Source: JALYNX01 sp963749415
GTDB lineage: Bacteria; Actinomycetota; Acidimicrobiia; Spongiisociales; ZC4RG35
NCBI GenBank assembly: GCA_963749415.1
Contig: CAVVMG010000001.1
Span: 310,001-374,000 of the forward strand
DNA: 64,000 bases
Direction: 5' to 3'
A program made the position numbers and the translations under genes. Below, piece by piece: positions 37,332 to 46,482 of the stretch (position 1 is its first letter; every line of letters starts with the position of its first letter). The notes under the pieces were generated by a model. The model was not told the DNA's origin. It saw only the letters and a list, made by a program, of their open reading frames with translations, and ran no database searches.

Positions 37332-38588
37332 TCACCGACGAACGGTCGAGCCAAGAGGCATCGCAAAGCTCCCCAACACCGCCACGAGCATTCCTACCGA
37401 GGCGAAGATGAATGCAGCCGCTGGACCAACCAGCGTCCAGAGGATTCCGGCGACTCCTGAGGCGACCAGGTTGCCGAAGCTCTGGGTTGCAGCCAGCAGT
37501 CCAAACGCCGAGCCACGACGCTCAACCGGCGCGGCCTCCGCAACCGCACCATTCTCCGCTGTCTCCACGAGACCGATGGCGAAACCGGCAAGTACGAAGG
37601 CGATGGCGAGGATGACCGTCACGGGACCGGTCGCAGCGAACAGCAGATACGCCCCGAGGCCGAACACGAACCCGATGGTGAGGATTGGTCGATATCCCAA
37701 CCGGTCAGCCGCCTTGCCTCCCGGTATGGCGACCGCCGCGGCGGCCAAGTTGTGACCGGCGTAGAGGAGCAGGGCGGTCCTGGTCGCCGAGTCGAGGCCC
37801 ACGGTCGGGGTGAGCAGATCGGTGGCCCGAAGGATGAGCAGCGTCGTGGCGAGGTTCCCCAACTCAAAGGCTCCGATGGGAACCCAGAGCCGACCCAGCC
37901 TCCCCCTGAGGAGAGGTCGGATTTCGATGCGAAGCGGCCGCCGCTCCCGGCCCGCTGGCCGTTCGATATGTCGAATTGCATAGACGATGGAACCTGCCGC
38001 AGCGAGACCGAACACCCCCGAGGCGAGAATCGCCCCCCGTACTCCAACCAAGGCGACCAGGCCGAGTGCGAGGAGGGGACCTCCAACCGCCCCTAGGTTG
38101 TCCATCATTCGCTCAAACCCATAGGCACGGCCGTATGTCCTTGGACTCGACACGTCTGCGAGCAGAGCGTTGCGAGCCGGAACTCGAATCCCTCGACCCA
38201 GCCACGCTCCGGTGCGAAGCAGTGCTACCTGCCAGACCGCGGTAGCCAGCCCGATCATTGAGGAGAAGACTGCGGTGGCGGTGTATCCACCCACGGCCAC
38301 CGTCCGGCGACGCATCGGATCGTCAGCGAGTACCCCGCCACCGAAGCGCGCCAGTCCTGCCGCTCCATCGGCTACGCCCTCTATCAATCCCAAGGCGGCC
38401 GCGGGTGCACCCAGCGTGGAGGTCAGGAAGGCCGGGAGCAATGAGGTCGGTACCTCATGGCCGAGATCGGCCAAGAGATCCCGACCGATCCCGCCACCGG
38501 TCTCTCGCCCACGGCCGTCATCGAGAGGCAAGCTATTCAATGCGTACGAACGAGTCTTACCGGCACGCCGACCAGCGTGTGCCGTCAT
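37332..38588 (-). CDS. MFS transporter, putative arsenic-cluster efflux pump
   Basis: 418 residues, about twelve helices, intact. MFS loop motif GGVLADDPMRRRTVAVGG and LGRGIRVPARNALLADVS. Placed upstream of the ArsR-ArsC-aquaporin-arsC genes on the same strand, so it may export arsenite or an arsenic compound, as some MFS members (ArsK, ArsJ, ArsP-like roles) do; this is by context only. The first ~35 residues are charged and the start (ATG 38588) could be further in. Confidence 0.82.
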   Translation of the reverse strand: MTAHAGRRAGKTRSYALNSLPLDDGRGRETGGGIGRDLLADLGHEVPTSLLPAFLTSTLGAPAAALGLIEGVADGAAGLARFGGGVLADDPMRRRTVAVGGYTATAVFSSMIGLATAVWQVALLRTGAWLGRGIRVPARNALLADVSSPRTYGRAYGFERMMDNLGAVGGPLLALGLVALVGVRGAILASGVFGLAAAGSIVYAIRHIERPAGRERRPLRIEIRPLLRGRLGRLWVPIGAFELGNLATTLLILRATDLLTPTVGLDSATRTALLLYAGHNLAAAAVAIPGGKAADRLGYRPILTIGFVFGLGAYLLFAATGPVTVILAIAFVLAGFAIGLVETAENGAVAEAAPVERRGSAFGLLAATQSFGNLVASGVAGILWTLVGPAAAFIFASVGMLVAVLGSFAMPLGSTVRR

Positions 38589-38688
38589 CGCTCGCTGGCG
38601 TGACGCCGGGTATTAGTGCGTGAAATTGAGAACCGGTTCGCGCTAAACCTAGAGAGCGCGAAAACCCTATATTCATTGGTGTCTTCCA

Positions 38689-38708
38689 GTGTCGGGAGGC
38701 TCGAATAC
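38689..38708 (+). repeat. Decayed T-arm-like fragment next to repeat copy 2
   Basis: GTGTCGGGAGGCTCGAATAC resembles the tRNA-Arg segment GTGTCGGAGGTTCGAGTCC with one extra base and a few changes. It sits 4 bases before the perfect repeat and could be a remnant of an older attachment event. Weak, by-eye match. Confidence 0.35.
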
Positions 38709-38712
38709 ACGG

Positions 38713-38760
38713 CAGGTTTCCTAAACCTGGTGTCGGAGGTTCGAGTCCTCCCGGGGGCGC
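38713..38760 (+). repeat. Attachment-site-like direct repeat, copy 2 (perfect 48-base copy of tRNA-Arg 3' half)
   Basis: Identical to 33011-33058. Lacks the acceptor 5' strand and D-arm, so it is not a functional tRNA. It bounds the 5.7-kb arsenic segment on the right and begins the 7.0-kb second segment. Confidence 0.9.
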
Positions 38761-38800
38761 TCACCTCAACGACAGGTGTCGGGAGATTTCTCCGAACGTG

Positions 38801-40136
38801 TCACGGGCCCACGTCAAATATCTCCCAGGTACCGGGCACCCCTTTCAGGTCATGTCGTCCCCGCGGTGTCAGGGCGAAGCGCGATCCAATCACCATGTCG
38901 CGGACGGTCTGGGAAACAACGACCTCACCAGGGTTCGCAAGCGCCGCCACGCGGGCTCCGATGTGCACCGCCATTCCGCTGACATCTTCGGCCTCGAAGA
39001 CAACCTCGCCAATATGGAGACCGACGCGGATCTCCAGACCGGCGCTCCGGCTCGCCAGGGACATCGCCAATGCGCACTCGATGGCGGGTGTCGGGCTGTC
39101 GAAGACGATGAGGAAACCGTCCCCGGCGGTGTTCATCTCCTTGCCCCCGTATCGAGTCAGCAGCCGGCGGGCCTCGGCGCGATGACTCTTCAGCAGAGCG
39201 CTCCACACCCGATCGCCGACTCCGGCGGCGCGCTCGGTCGACCCGACCACGTCGCTGAAGAGGACGGTGGCTACCCGCCGGTCGACCGCACCGCCCACCC
39301 TCGTGCCAACGAGGAACTCCTCGATCTCGTCCATGAGACCGTCCACGTCGCCGAGGTAGCCCGGCGTCTCGTCGCCCGGCACTTCGACGTACTGGCCGTT
39401 CTGCAGATGCTCCGCCAGCCAGCGCATGCCCTCGGCCGGGATGAAGGGAAGCATCCTTCCTGTGTATTAGGAGGGCGGGTGCCGTCACCGATGACAGCAG
39501 CGGGCGCAAGTCGATTTCCATCATTCGTCGCATCAGACTGGCCGCCATGCTGGGAGTGGCCGACATCCGCTCCAGCTTGCGAAACCAGCTGACGATCCGC
39601 TCGTCTTCCGTCACCGAAGGGGCGATGAGTGGAAGGAGGATGGCTTGGCCCCACATCCCCTGTTCGATCACTCCGGCCACAGTCTCGAACGCCTCGGGGT
39701 CGGGGCCCCAGGGATGGTCCTCATCGGGGGTCGAGGTGGCCAGCACCTCGCCCAACACAAGGGCGGACACCCGCTGTGGGTGCAGGGCCGCCACGGTCAT
39801 CGCGATCGCCGCGGCATCGGTCCAGCCCACGAGAGCAGCTCTATCCATGCCCACGGCGTCCATGACCGACAAGACGTCGGGCACCATCTCGTCGGTGCTG
39901 GCCTCGATCGAGGGCCGGTCGGAGAGACCGGTGCCCCTCTTGTCGAACAGTGCGACCCGCCCCATCGCTGCGTAGCGTTCCAGAAATCGCCGGCATTCGG
40001 GCAGCTCCCACAGGACCTCGAGGTGGGAAACCCATCCGATCATCAACAGGATGTCGAGCGGCCCTCCTCCAAAGACTTGATAGGCGAGATCGACCCTCCC
40101 TGAGCGGGTGAACTTGACCTCGGGAACGGGCAACAC
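38801..40136 (-). CDS. Alpha/beta-hydrolase-like sensor fused to class III adenylate/guanylate cyclase (one frameshift)
   Basis: N-terminal ~230 residues have the alpha/beta hydrolase layout (LFDKRGTGLSDRP; ALVGWTDAAAIAMTVAALHPQRV), but the nucleophile elbow reads G-W-Thr106-D-A rather than GxSxG, so hydrolysis is doubtful. The C-terminal cyclase homology domain has VATVLFSDVVGSTERA and MNTAGDGFLIVFDSP with the two metal Asp residues. The frame breaks near 39445. Inferred 444 residues. It probably makes cAMP in response to a ligand of the hydrolase-like part. Such hybrids are known in Actinobacteria. Confidence 0.85.
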
Positions 40137-40332
40137 GGGTGGTCGATTCTATAGGCCTGGCACGAAGCCCCCAGATAGAGTCGACTGCGTTCGCCGTCAC
40201 CGCCGTGTACCGGGTCATACCTTCTACCTGCCAGCTCTGGAGGTGTTCTTCGGGGCCCGTTGCCTGGAGCGGAACGAGTACATCTAGACGGGAGATCGAG
40301 AAAGTGTCTCATTCGCACAGCATGATCTGCAC

Positions 40333-41622
40333 ATGACCGCCCTGGCAATCCTCGCCGCGGTGTTCATCTGCTACTCCCTCGTCGCGGCTCGTCTCGACAA
40401 GTGGTCGATCACTGCTCCTATGGTCTTCGTCCTCATCGGAGCCGTTCTCGGGCTGGCCGCTCCCGACTGGCTCGGACCGCTGGGCGACCCCGAAACGGTC
40501 AAGCACATTGCCGAGCTGACCCTGGCACTGCTGCTCTTCGCGGACGCCTCCACGCTCCGATGGCGTGAATTGCGCGAGGACGGTGGTCTCCCCATCCGCC
40601 TGCTCCTGATCGGGTTCCCGCTCACTGTGCTCGCCGGCTTCGGAGCAGGAATGTGGCTGTTTCCGGCCGCCGGATGGGCCGCGGCAGCCCTCGCCGCCAG
40701 CATCCTCGCCCCCACAGACGCCGCACTCGGACTGGGCGTTTTCACCAACCGGTCGGTGCCCGGGCGCATCCGCCGCGCCCTCAATGTCGAGAGTGGGCTG
40801 AACGACGGGATGGCCACGCCTTTGGTGACCCTCTTTCTCGCCGTTCTCGTCGCTCAGGAGGGAACCGGCCCCGAAGACTGGGTGACCGAGTCCCTGCGGG
40901 AACTCGGGATTGGCTTCCTAGTGGCCCTTGTCGTGGGTTGGGTCTCGGGACGACTCATCCACGCCGCCCATGATCGCGGTTGGACATCCCCGCTCTCTGA
41001 GCGCCTAGCCGTCCTGGCTACGGCGCTGCTCTCCTACGGCGGAGCGGTGGCGGCCGGTGGGAACGGCTTCGTCGCCGCCTTCGTCGCCGGCATTGTTTTT
41101 GCGGTCGCCTCGAGAGGAAAGCTCCACGAGCCAGTCGAATTCACCGAGGACCTCGGTCTGTTCGCCTCGTTTCTGGTCTGGGCCATATTCGGGGCCCTGC
41201 TCCTCGCCCCACAACTGAGCGGCGAGATATCAGCCACCGCGATTATCTACGCGGTGTTGAGCCTCACCCTGGTGCGGATCGTGCCCGTCGCCCTCGCAAT
41301 GATCGGAACGGGCTTAAGACCGGCCAGCCTCTTTTTCATGGGGTGGTTCGGTCCCCGCGGATTGGCTTCCGTCGTGTTCACATTGATCGCGTTCGAATCA
41401 CTCCACGAGGGCGGGATCGCCCCAGACACTCTGATCGATATCGCCACATGGACGGTCTTCCTCTCGGTCATCGCCCACGGGGTCACTGCCTCGCCACTGG
41501 CCATCAGGTACGGGAAAAGTGTCGCCGACGAGCCCATCGAGCAACTCGAGGCCGGAGCGCATCTCGGCGACCCCGTTCCCAGAGCGCTCAGCGAGACTTT
41601 GTCGCCGACGACGATTCGTTGA
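40333..41622 (+). CDS. Cation:proton antiporter (CPA1/NhaP-like)
   Basis: 429 residues, about twelve helices. Family marks: ILAPTDAALGLGVF and RALNVESGLNDGMATPLV (the ND pair of electroneutral CPA1 carriers) and GWFGPRGLASVVFTL. It exchanges Na+ or K+ for H+ across the membrane. Intact. The 196-bp gap to the divergent cyclase gene holds no further gene and must carry both promoters. Confidence 0.9.
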   Translation: MTALAILAAVFICYSLVAARLDKWSITAPMVFVLIGAVLGLAAPDWLGPLGDPETVKHIAELTLALLLFADASTLRWRELREDGGLPIRLLLIGFPLTVLAGFGAGMWLFPAAGWAAAALAASILAPTDAALGLGVFTNRSVPGRIRRALNVESGLNDGMATPLVTLFLAVLVAQEGTGPEDWVTESLRELGIGFLVALVVGWVSGRLIHAAHDRGWTSPLSERLAVLATALLSYGGAVAAGGNGFVAAFVAGIVFAVASRGKLHEPVEFTEDLGLFASFLVWAIFGALLLAPQLSGEISATAIIYAVLSLTLVRIVPVALAMIGTGLRPASLFFMGWFGPRGLASVVFTLIAFESLHEGGIAPDTLIDIATWTVFLSVIAHGVTASPLAIRYGKSVADEPIEQLEAGAHLGDPVPRALSETLSPTTIR

Positions 41623-41746
41623 TTCGGGTAGGGTCGAAAGGCCAGCCATGGCCGCCAAATCACCCCGATCCAGGCGATACGCGGGGTGCTGATCCATCCG
41701 TTTGGATGGAGGCTCGCTGTCACGGCATGTCCCTGAGGAGATGAGA

Positions 41747-44119
41747 ATGCCCAACCAACCCGACCGTCATCTACGCGGCTCGTTGCCGATCCCCGATCGA
41801 CCGGCCCACGGCCTGACCACATACGACGCGAAGGACCCGGACACCAGTTACGCGTCGATTCAACCGCTGCTCCCACCCGAGGGGGCGCCGAATGTTCTGG
41901 TGATCCTCCTCGATGACGTCGGTTTCGGCTCGTCCAGCGCATTTGGGGGCCCGATCAACACCCCTACCGCAGAGCGGCTCGCCGCAGGCGGCGCCCGATA
42001 CACCCGCTTTCACACCACGGCCCTGTGCGCCCCTACCCGGCAAGCGCTGCTGACCGGACGGAACCATCATTCCGTGGGGATGGGAGCGATCACCGAGCTC
42101 GCCACCTCCGCCCCGGGCAACAATTCGCTGCGCCCAAACACCAAAGCCCCGGTGGCAACCAGCCTCAAGTTGAACGGCTACTCGACAGCGCAGTTCGGCA
42201 AGTGCCACGAGGTGCCTGTCTGGCAGAGCTCACCAATGGGCCCCTTCGACGCCTGGCCATCGGGAGGTGGAGGCTTCGAGTACTTCTATGGATTCATCGG
42301 CGGTGAAAACAACCAGTACGACCCCGCGCTCTACGAGGGGACCACGCCCATCGAGCCGCCCAAGACCGCCGAGGAGGGGTATCACCTCACCGAAGACCTC
42401 ACGAACAAGGCCATCGGCTGGGTCCGTCAGCAGAAGGCCCTCATGCCGGACAAGCCGTTCTTCGTCTACTTCGCGCCGGGGGCCACGCACGCTCCGCACC
42501 ACGTCCGACCGGAGTGGTCGGACAAGTACGCCGGCAAGTTCTCCGACGGCTGGGATCGCCTGCGCGAGACCATCTTCGAACAGCAGAAGGAGCTAGGTGT
42601 CATCTCGGCCGATGCTGTGTTGACCCCCCGCCATGCGGAGATAGCCGGATGGGACGAGATGGATGAGGAGCTGAAGCCCGTCCTCGAGAGGCAGATGGAG
42701 GTCTATGCGGGTTTCCTCGAGCACACCGATGTCGAGGTGGGACGGCTCATCGACGCGATCGAGGAACTGGGAATCCTCGAGGACACCCTGATCTATTACA
42801 TCATCGGCGACAACGGTGCCTCTGCCGAGGGGACCATCAATGGCGCCTTCAACGAGATGGCGAACTTCAACGGGATGGCCGCCGTGGAGACCAAGGAGTT
42901 CCTGCTTTCGAAGATGGACGAGCTGGGGACTGAGACCTCCTACAACCACTATTCGATCGGGTGGGCATGGGCACTGAACACGCCCTACCAGTGGACCAAG
43001 CAAGTGGCGTCGCACTGGGGTGGCACCCGCAACGGGACCATCGTGCATTGGCCCAAGGTCATCACCGACGGCGGCAGCATGCGTCACCAGTTCAGTCATG
43101 TGATAGACGTGGCGCCCACGATCCTGGAAGCCGCCGGGATCCCCGAACCGGCGTTCGTCAACGGTGTCATGCAGTCACCAATGGAAGGAACCAGCATGCT
43201 CTACAGCTTCGCCGAAGGCGAGGCTCCGGAGCAGCACGACCTGCAGTACTTCGAGATGTTCGGCAACCGGGGCATTTATCACAAAGGCTGGAGCGCGGTG
43301 ACCAAGCACAAGACTCCCTGGGTGCTGGTCGGTGGAAATCTGCCCGCTTTCGACGACGATGTTTGGGAGTTGTACGACGGGAGCAGTGACTGGTCTCAGG
43401 CGAAGGACCTCTCCGCGGAGATGCCTGACAAGCTCCACGAGTTACAGCGTCGCTGGCTGATCGAGGCCACTAAGTACAACGCCATCCCGCTGGATGATCG
43501 CTCCGGTGACCGTCTCAACTCTGACGTGGCAGGACGCCCGACATTGATTCGCGGTAACTCCCAGTTGCTGTTCGAAAACATGGGGCGGCTCTCCGAGTCG
43601 AGCGTGCTCAACATCAAGAACAAATCCTTCTCGATCACAGCCGAAGTCACGATCCCCGACGAGGGGGCCGAAGGCGTGATCATCGCCCAGGGGGGTCGTT
43701 TCGGAGGTTGGAGTGTCTATACCCGTGAGGGGGTTCTCAAGTTCACCTACAACGTCCTCGGGTTGCAGGTATTCACCGTGTCAGCCACCGAGCCTGTGCC
43801 GACCGGAAAGCACCAGGTGCGCATGGAGTTCGCCTACGACGGGGGTGGGCTGGCCAAAGGTGGCACGGCGACGGTGTACCACGATGGGAAAGCCGTCGGG
43901 GAAGGCCGGGTCGACCTCACACAACCGATGGTCTTCTCTGCAGACGAGACCACCGACATCGGAAGAGAGACGGGGACGACCGTGTCCTCGGATTACACCC
44001 CCGCCTCGAGTCGCTTCAACGGGCGGATCGAGTGGGTGCAGATCGACATCGGCGCCGATGACAACGACCACTACATAGACGACGAGGAGCGCCTCCGTAT
44101 CGCAATGGCACGTCAGTGA
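41747..44119 (+). CDS. Arylsulfatase (cysteine-type), paralogue 1
   Basis: 790 residues from ATG 41747 (GAGGAG six bases upstream; ATG 41741 also in frame). Sulfatase domain with metal Asp56/57 (VILLDDVGFG), formylglycine Cys94 in C-A-P-T-R, and GDNGAS. The residues after ~600 form a jelly-roll-like C-terminal domain. It hydrolyses sulfate esters after Cys94 is oxidised by a formylglycine-generating enzyme, not encoded nearby. No signal peptide, so probably cytoplasmic. Size and layout resemble mycobacterial AtsA/AtsD. It is paralogous to the gene at 46483-48825. Confidence 0.93.
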   Translation: MPNQPDRHLRGSLPIPDRPAHGLTTYDAKDPDTSYASIQPLLPPEGAPNVLVILLDDVGFGSSSAFGGPINTPTAERLAAGGARYTRFHTTALCAPTRQALLTGRNHHSVGMGAITELATSAPGNNSLRPNTKAPVATSLKLNGYSTAQFGKCHEVPVWQSSPMGPFDAWPSGGGGFEYFYGFIGGENNQYDPALYEGTTPIEPPKTAEEGYHLTEDLTNKAIGWVRQQKALMPDKPFFVYFAPGATHAPHHVRPEWSDKYAGKFSDGWDRLRETIFEQQKELGVISADAVLTPRHAEIAGWDEMDEELKPVLERQMEVYAGFLEHTDVEVGRLIDAIEELGILEDTLIYYIIGDNGASAEGTINGAFNEMANFNGMAAVETKEFLLSKMDELGTETSYNHYSIGWAWALNTPYQWTKQVASHWGGTRNGTIVHWPKVITDGGSMRHQFSHVIDVAPTILEAAGIPEPAFVNGVMQSPMEGTSMLYSFAEGEAPEQHDLQYFEMFGNRGIYHKGWSAVTKHKTPWVLVGGNLPAFDDDVWELYDGSSDWSQAKDLSAEMPDKLHELQRRWLIEATKYNAIPLDDRSGDRLNSDVAGRPTLIRGNSQLLFENMGRLSESSVLNIKNKSFSITAEVTIPDEGAEGVIIAQGGRFGGWSVYTREGVLKFTYNVLGLQVFTVSATEPVPTGKHQVRMEFAYDGGGLAKGGTATVYHDGKAVGEGRVDLTQPMVFSADETTDIGRETGTTVSSDYTPASSRFNGRIEWVQIDIGADDNDHYIDDEERLRIAMARQ

Positions 44120-44236
44120 GCTCCGCGTGGCGGGGAAGGCAGCGTCGACCGGTAGACGACCGGCGACTGGTCCGCGACCGCCAGCTTCGGCCGATTCCGT
44201 GACACTGCGGGATCCAACTGCTTAGGCGAGGCATGC

Positions 44237-44941
44237 ATGACAACAGCCGGTCGTGATAGCGAGACGAACAACGGCGGACGCTCGCCGAGACGGTCGGCGC
44301 GTCTCACTGCCTGGCTCGGGATCGCCCAGGCAGTCCTGCTCTTGGCCTCGACCTGGCTTCTCTCGTTGATCCCGGGGCCAACGACGTCAGATGAGGAGTT
44401 CCTCGAGTTCTACGCGTCGGACAGCCGCCGAGTCGTGGTCCTCCTCGGCATCTACCTGATGCCTTTCGCAGCGATCGCCTTCCTGTGGTTCGCGGTAGCC
44501 CTACGGGTCTGGGTAGCTCAGACCTCGACACGACCACAGGATGCGCTGTTGTCGAACGTGCAATTGGTGAGTGCGATCCTTTTCGTCGCCCTTTTTCTGT
44601 CGAGCGCGGCCGCTTCTACGGTGGTCGCGGTGACCGTCGAACTCGCCGAGACGACGGTCGATCCGACTACCGCTCGCCAATTCCCTCAATTTGGCACGGC
44701 GCTTCTCCTCGTCTTCGCGATGCGTATGGCGGCCATGTTCATCTTCACCACATCCGGCCTGGCCAGAGTCCATGCCGGCCTGCCTCGCTGGTTCACCTGG
44801 AGTGGATATCTGGTCGGGTTGTTCCTGCTGCTGAGTGCCTCCTTGAACCCGACCCTGGTCCTGGTGTTCCCTGTCTGGGTCCTTGCTCTCAGCGTGATTC
44901 TGTTGCTGAAATCGCAACGGCTCCCGAAAGTTCAGGTGTGA
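44237..44941 (+). CDS. Uncharacterised five-helix membrane protein, paralogue B
   Basis: 234 residues from ATG 44237, intact. Helices at ~26-46, ~70-92, ~107-133, ~157-180 and ~190-225; loop TTSDEEFLEFYASDSRRVVV. Closely similar to the product at 17759-18474 and the intact guide to its true start. It stops 7 bp before a K+ channel gene, whereas paralogue A overlaps a SulP transporter gene: the family sits beside ion transport genes twice in this window. No known domain recognised. Confidence 0.82.
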   Translation: MTTAGRDSETNNGGRSPRRSARLTAWLGIAQAVLLLASTWLLSLIPGPTTSDEEFLEFYASDSRRVVVLLGIYLMPFAAIAFLWFAVALRVWVAQTSTRPQDALLSNVQLVSAILFVALFLSSAAASTVVAVTVELAETTVDPTTARQFPQFGTALLLVFAMRMAAMFIFTTSGLARVHAGLPRWFTWSGYLVGLFLLLSASLNPTLVLVFPVWVLALSVILLLKSQRLPKVQV

Positions 44942-44948
44942 CCAGCTA

Positions 44949-45635
44949 ATGGCCAACCCTGAACAGGTCGAACAGCGAGACGAGGAGCTGAAGAGCACCG
45001 GATACGAGATCTTCATCGGGTTCCTCTCCATACTGTCCATCCTCAACGTCGCACTGATCTACCTTGCCGACGATCCGAACTTGGACACGGTCATCTATGC
45101 GTTGAATGGACTGTTCAGCGTCATCTTCCTGGCTGACTTCACCTACCGGTTGTTCACTGCGGATTCGAAGTCCCGCTACTTCCTGCGAGAGTTCGGGTGG
45201 GCGGATCTCTTCGCCAGCCTGCCGTTCCCACAGGCGAAGGTGCTACGCATCTTCCGCCTGATACGAGTCAGTCGCCTCCTCCGCGGCTATGGCATCAAAG
45301 GCATAGTCCGCAGCCTGGTCAAGGATCGGGCCGGGAGCGCGCTCTTCACGTTGTTGCTGATGGGGATCCTCGTGCTCGAATTCGGCAGCCTCTGGATTCT
45401 CCATTTAGAGCAATACGCCTCTGACGCAAACATCACATCGGCATCCGATGCCCTTTGGTATGTCATCGTCACCATCTCCACAGTCGGCTACGGCGACCAG
45501 TTCCCGGTGACTAACAACGGACGCATTGTTGGAAGCTTGATCATTGTCATCGGAGTCGGGATCTTTGGCACCTTTACCGGCTACCTGGCGAATCTGTTCC
45601 TCACACCGGCGAAGGAACGCACGGGTCAAACCTGA
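44949..45635 (+). CDS. Voltage-gated-type potassium channel
   Basis: 228 residues: six-helix voltage-gated ion channel layout with an S4-like helix (KVLRIFRLIRVSRLLRGYG, basic residue every third or fourth position) and the K+ selectivity filter STVGYGDQFP. A typical bacterial Kv homologue without a cytoplasmic RCK domain. Start ATG 44949, 7 bp after the small membrane protein. Ends 110 bp before repeat copy 3. Confidence 0.93.
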   Translation: MANPEQVEQRDEELKSTGYEIFIGFLSILSILNVALIYLADDPNLDTVIYALNGLFSVIFLADFTYRLFTADSKSRYFLREFGWADLFASLPFPQAKVLRIFRLIRVSRLLRGYGIKGIVRSLVKDRAGSALFTLLLMGILVLEFGSLWILHLEQYASDANITSASDALWYVIVTISTVGYGDQFPVTNNGRIVGSLIIVIGVGIFGTFTGYLANLFLTPAKERTGQT

Positions 45636-45745
45636 AGAAGGATCCCGGTCCAAGTCCTTTGGCGCTCTCGCACCGGATTTGAGTCTGGCCGGTCCCCGCA
45701 GCTGGGGATCACACCCTGTATTGCTCAAACGGAATTCGGACACCG

Positions 45746-45793
45746 CAGGTTTCCTAGACCTGGTGTCGGAGGTTCGAGTCCTCCGGGGGGCGC
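45746..45793 (+). repeat. Attachment-site-like direct repeat, copy 3 (46/48 to tRNA-Arg 3' half)
   Basis: Matches 33011-33058 except A-to-G at position 12 and C-to-G at position 40. Not a functional tRNA. The divergence suggests it is older than copy 2, or has drifted, and it bounds the second accessory segment on the right. Confidence 0.85.
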
Positions 45794-45891
45794 CCACCCG
45801 CACCACCTATGTGCCAGCCCGATCGGGGTAGGTTCCGGGACTCGGAATCGTGCCGTGAAATCCGCGTCACACGTCGACAAGGAGGAATCCC

Positions 45892-46410
45892 ATGATTGGA
45901 CCAATCCAGGCTTTCGTGATCGGCTTTCCCGACAATGACATGTTTGAGGGTCGGATCGCCGAGGAGCTGGCCCGTCTCAGTGACGTGGGCCAGATCCGGG
46001 TCATTGATGCAGTAGTCGTGACCCGCGAGGGCGACGACGTTGCGGTCCTCTCGGTGTCGGAGCTCGATGACGAGGAGCGCGCCGAGCTGCGGACCGCGGT
46101 AGGCGCCCTGATCGGGCTCGGGGCAGCGGGCATGGATGGCGCCGAGGCAGGCGGGGCGGCTGGTGCCTCTATCGACGTCGAGGCTATGACCGCTGCGGAG
46201 ATAATTGCTGCCGGCCTGATCGAGGACCTTCCTGATGGCAGCTCCGCACTCGTCCTCGCCATCGAGCATCTATGGGCCGTGCCGTTGCGCGATGCAGTCC
46301 GCGACGCCGGCGGGCTCGTGATCTCCCACCGCTCGATCACTCCCGAGGACCTGGTGGCCCTGGGAATGGCAATTGGCTACGAGGCAGAGCTCGAGGCCGA
46401 AGAGGTTTAG
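45892..46410 (+). CDS. DUF6325-like (DUF1269-related) protein
   Basis: 172 residues from ATG 45892 with AGGAGG upstream. IGPIQAFVIGFPDNDMFEGRIAEELARL and IRVIDAVVVTREGDDVAVLSVSEL match the DUF6325 pattern in Actinobacteria; a Gly/Ala-rich middle is followed by LVLAIEHLWAVPLRDAVRDAGG. A soluble protein of unknown role, often near stress genes. First gene to the right of repeat copy 3. Confidence 0.78.
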   Translation: MIGPIQAFVIGFPDNDMFEGRIAEELARLSDVGQIRVIDAVVVTREGDDVAVLSVSELDDEERAELRTAVGALIGLGAAGMDGAEAGGAAGASIDVEAMTAAEIIAAGLIEDLPDGSSALVLAIEHLWAVPLRDAVRDAGGLVISHRSITPEDLVALGMAIGYEAELEAEEV

Positions 46411-46482
46411 CCGCGGCAAGCCCGCTGGAGGGTTTCTTTGGGATCCGCTGGCTGGGGAAGCACGGCTACGTCTGAGCGGTGA

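Noticed and set aside
38713..38760. Second tRNA-Arg gene
   Set aside because: Only the 3' half is present; no acceptor 5' strand or D-arm upstream.
33061..45745. Integrase, transposase or relaxase in the accessory segments
   Set aside because: Both strands read; every frame of length is accounted for by the listed genes and none shows such motifs.
45405..45806. Short minus-strand frame with RRTRTSDTRSRKP
   Set aside because: Reverse reading of repeat copy 3 and the end of the K+ channel gene.
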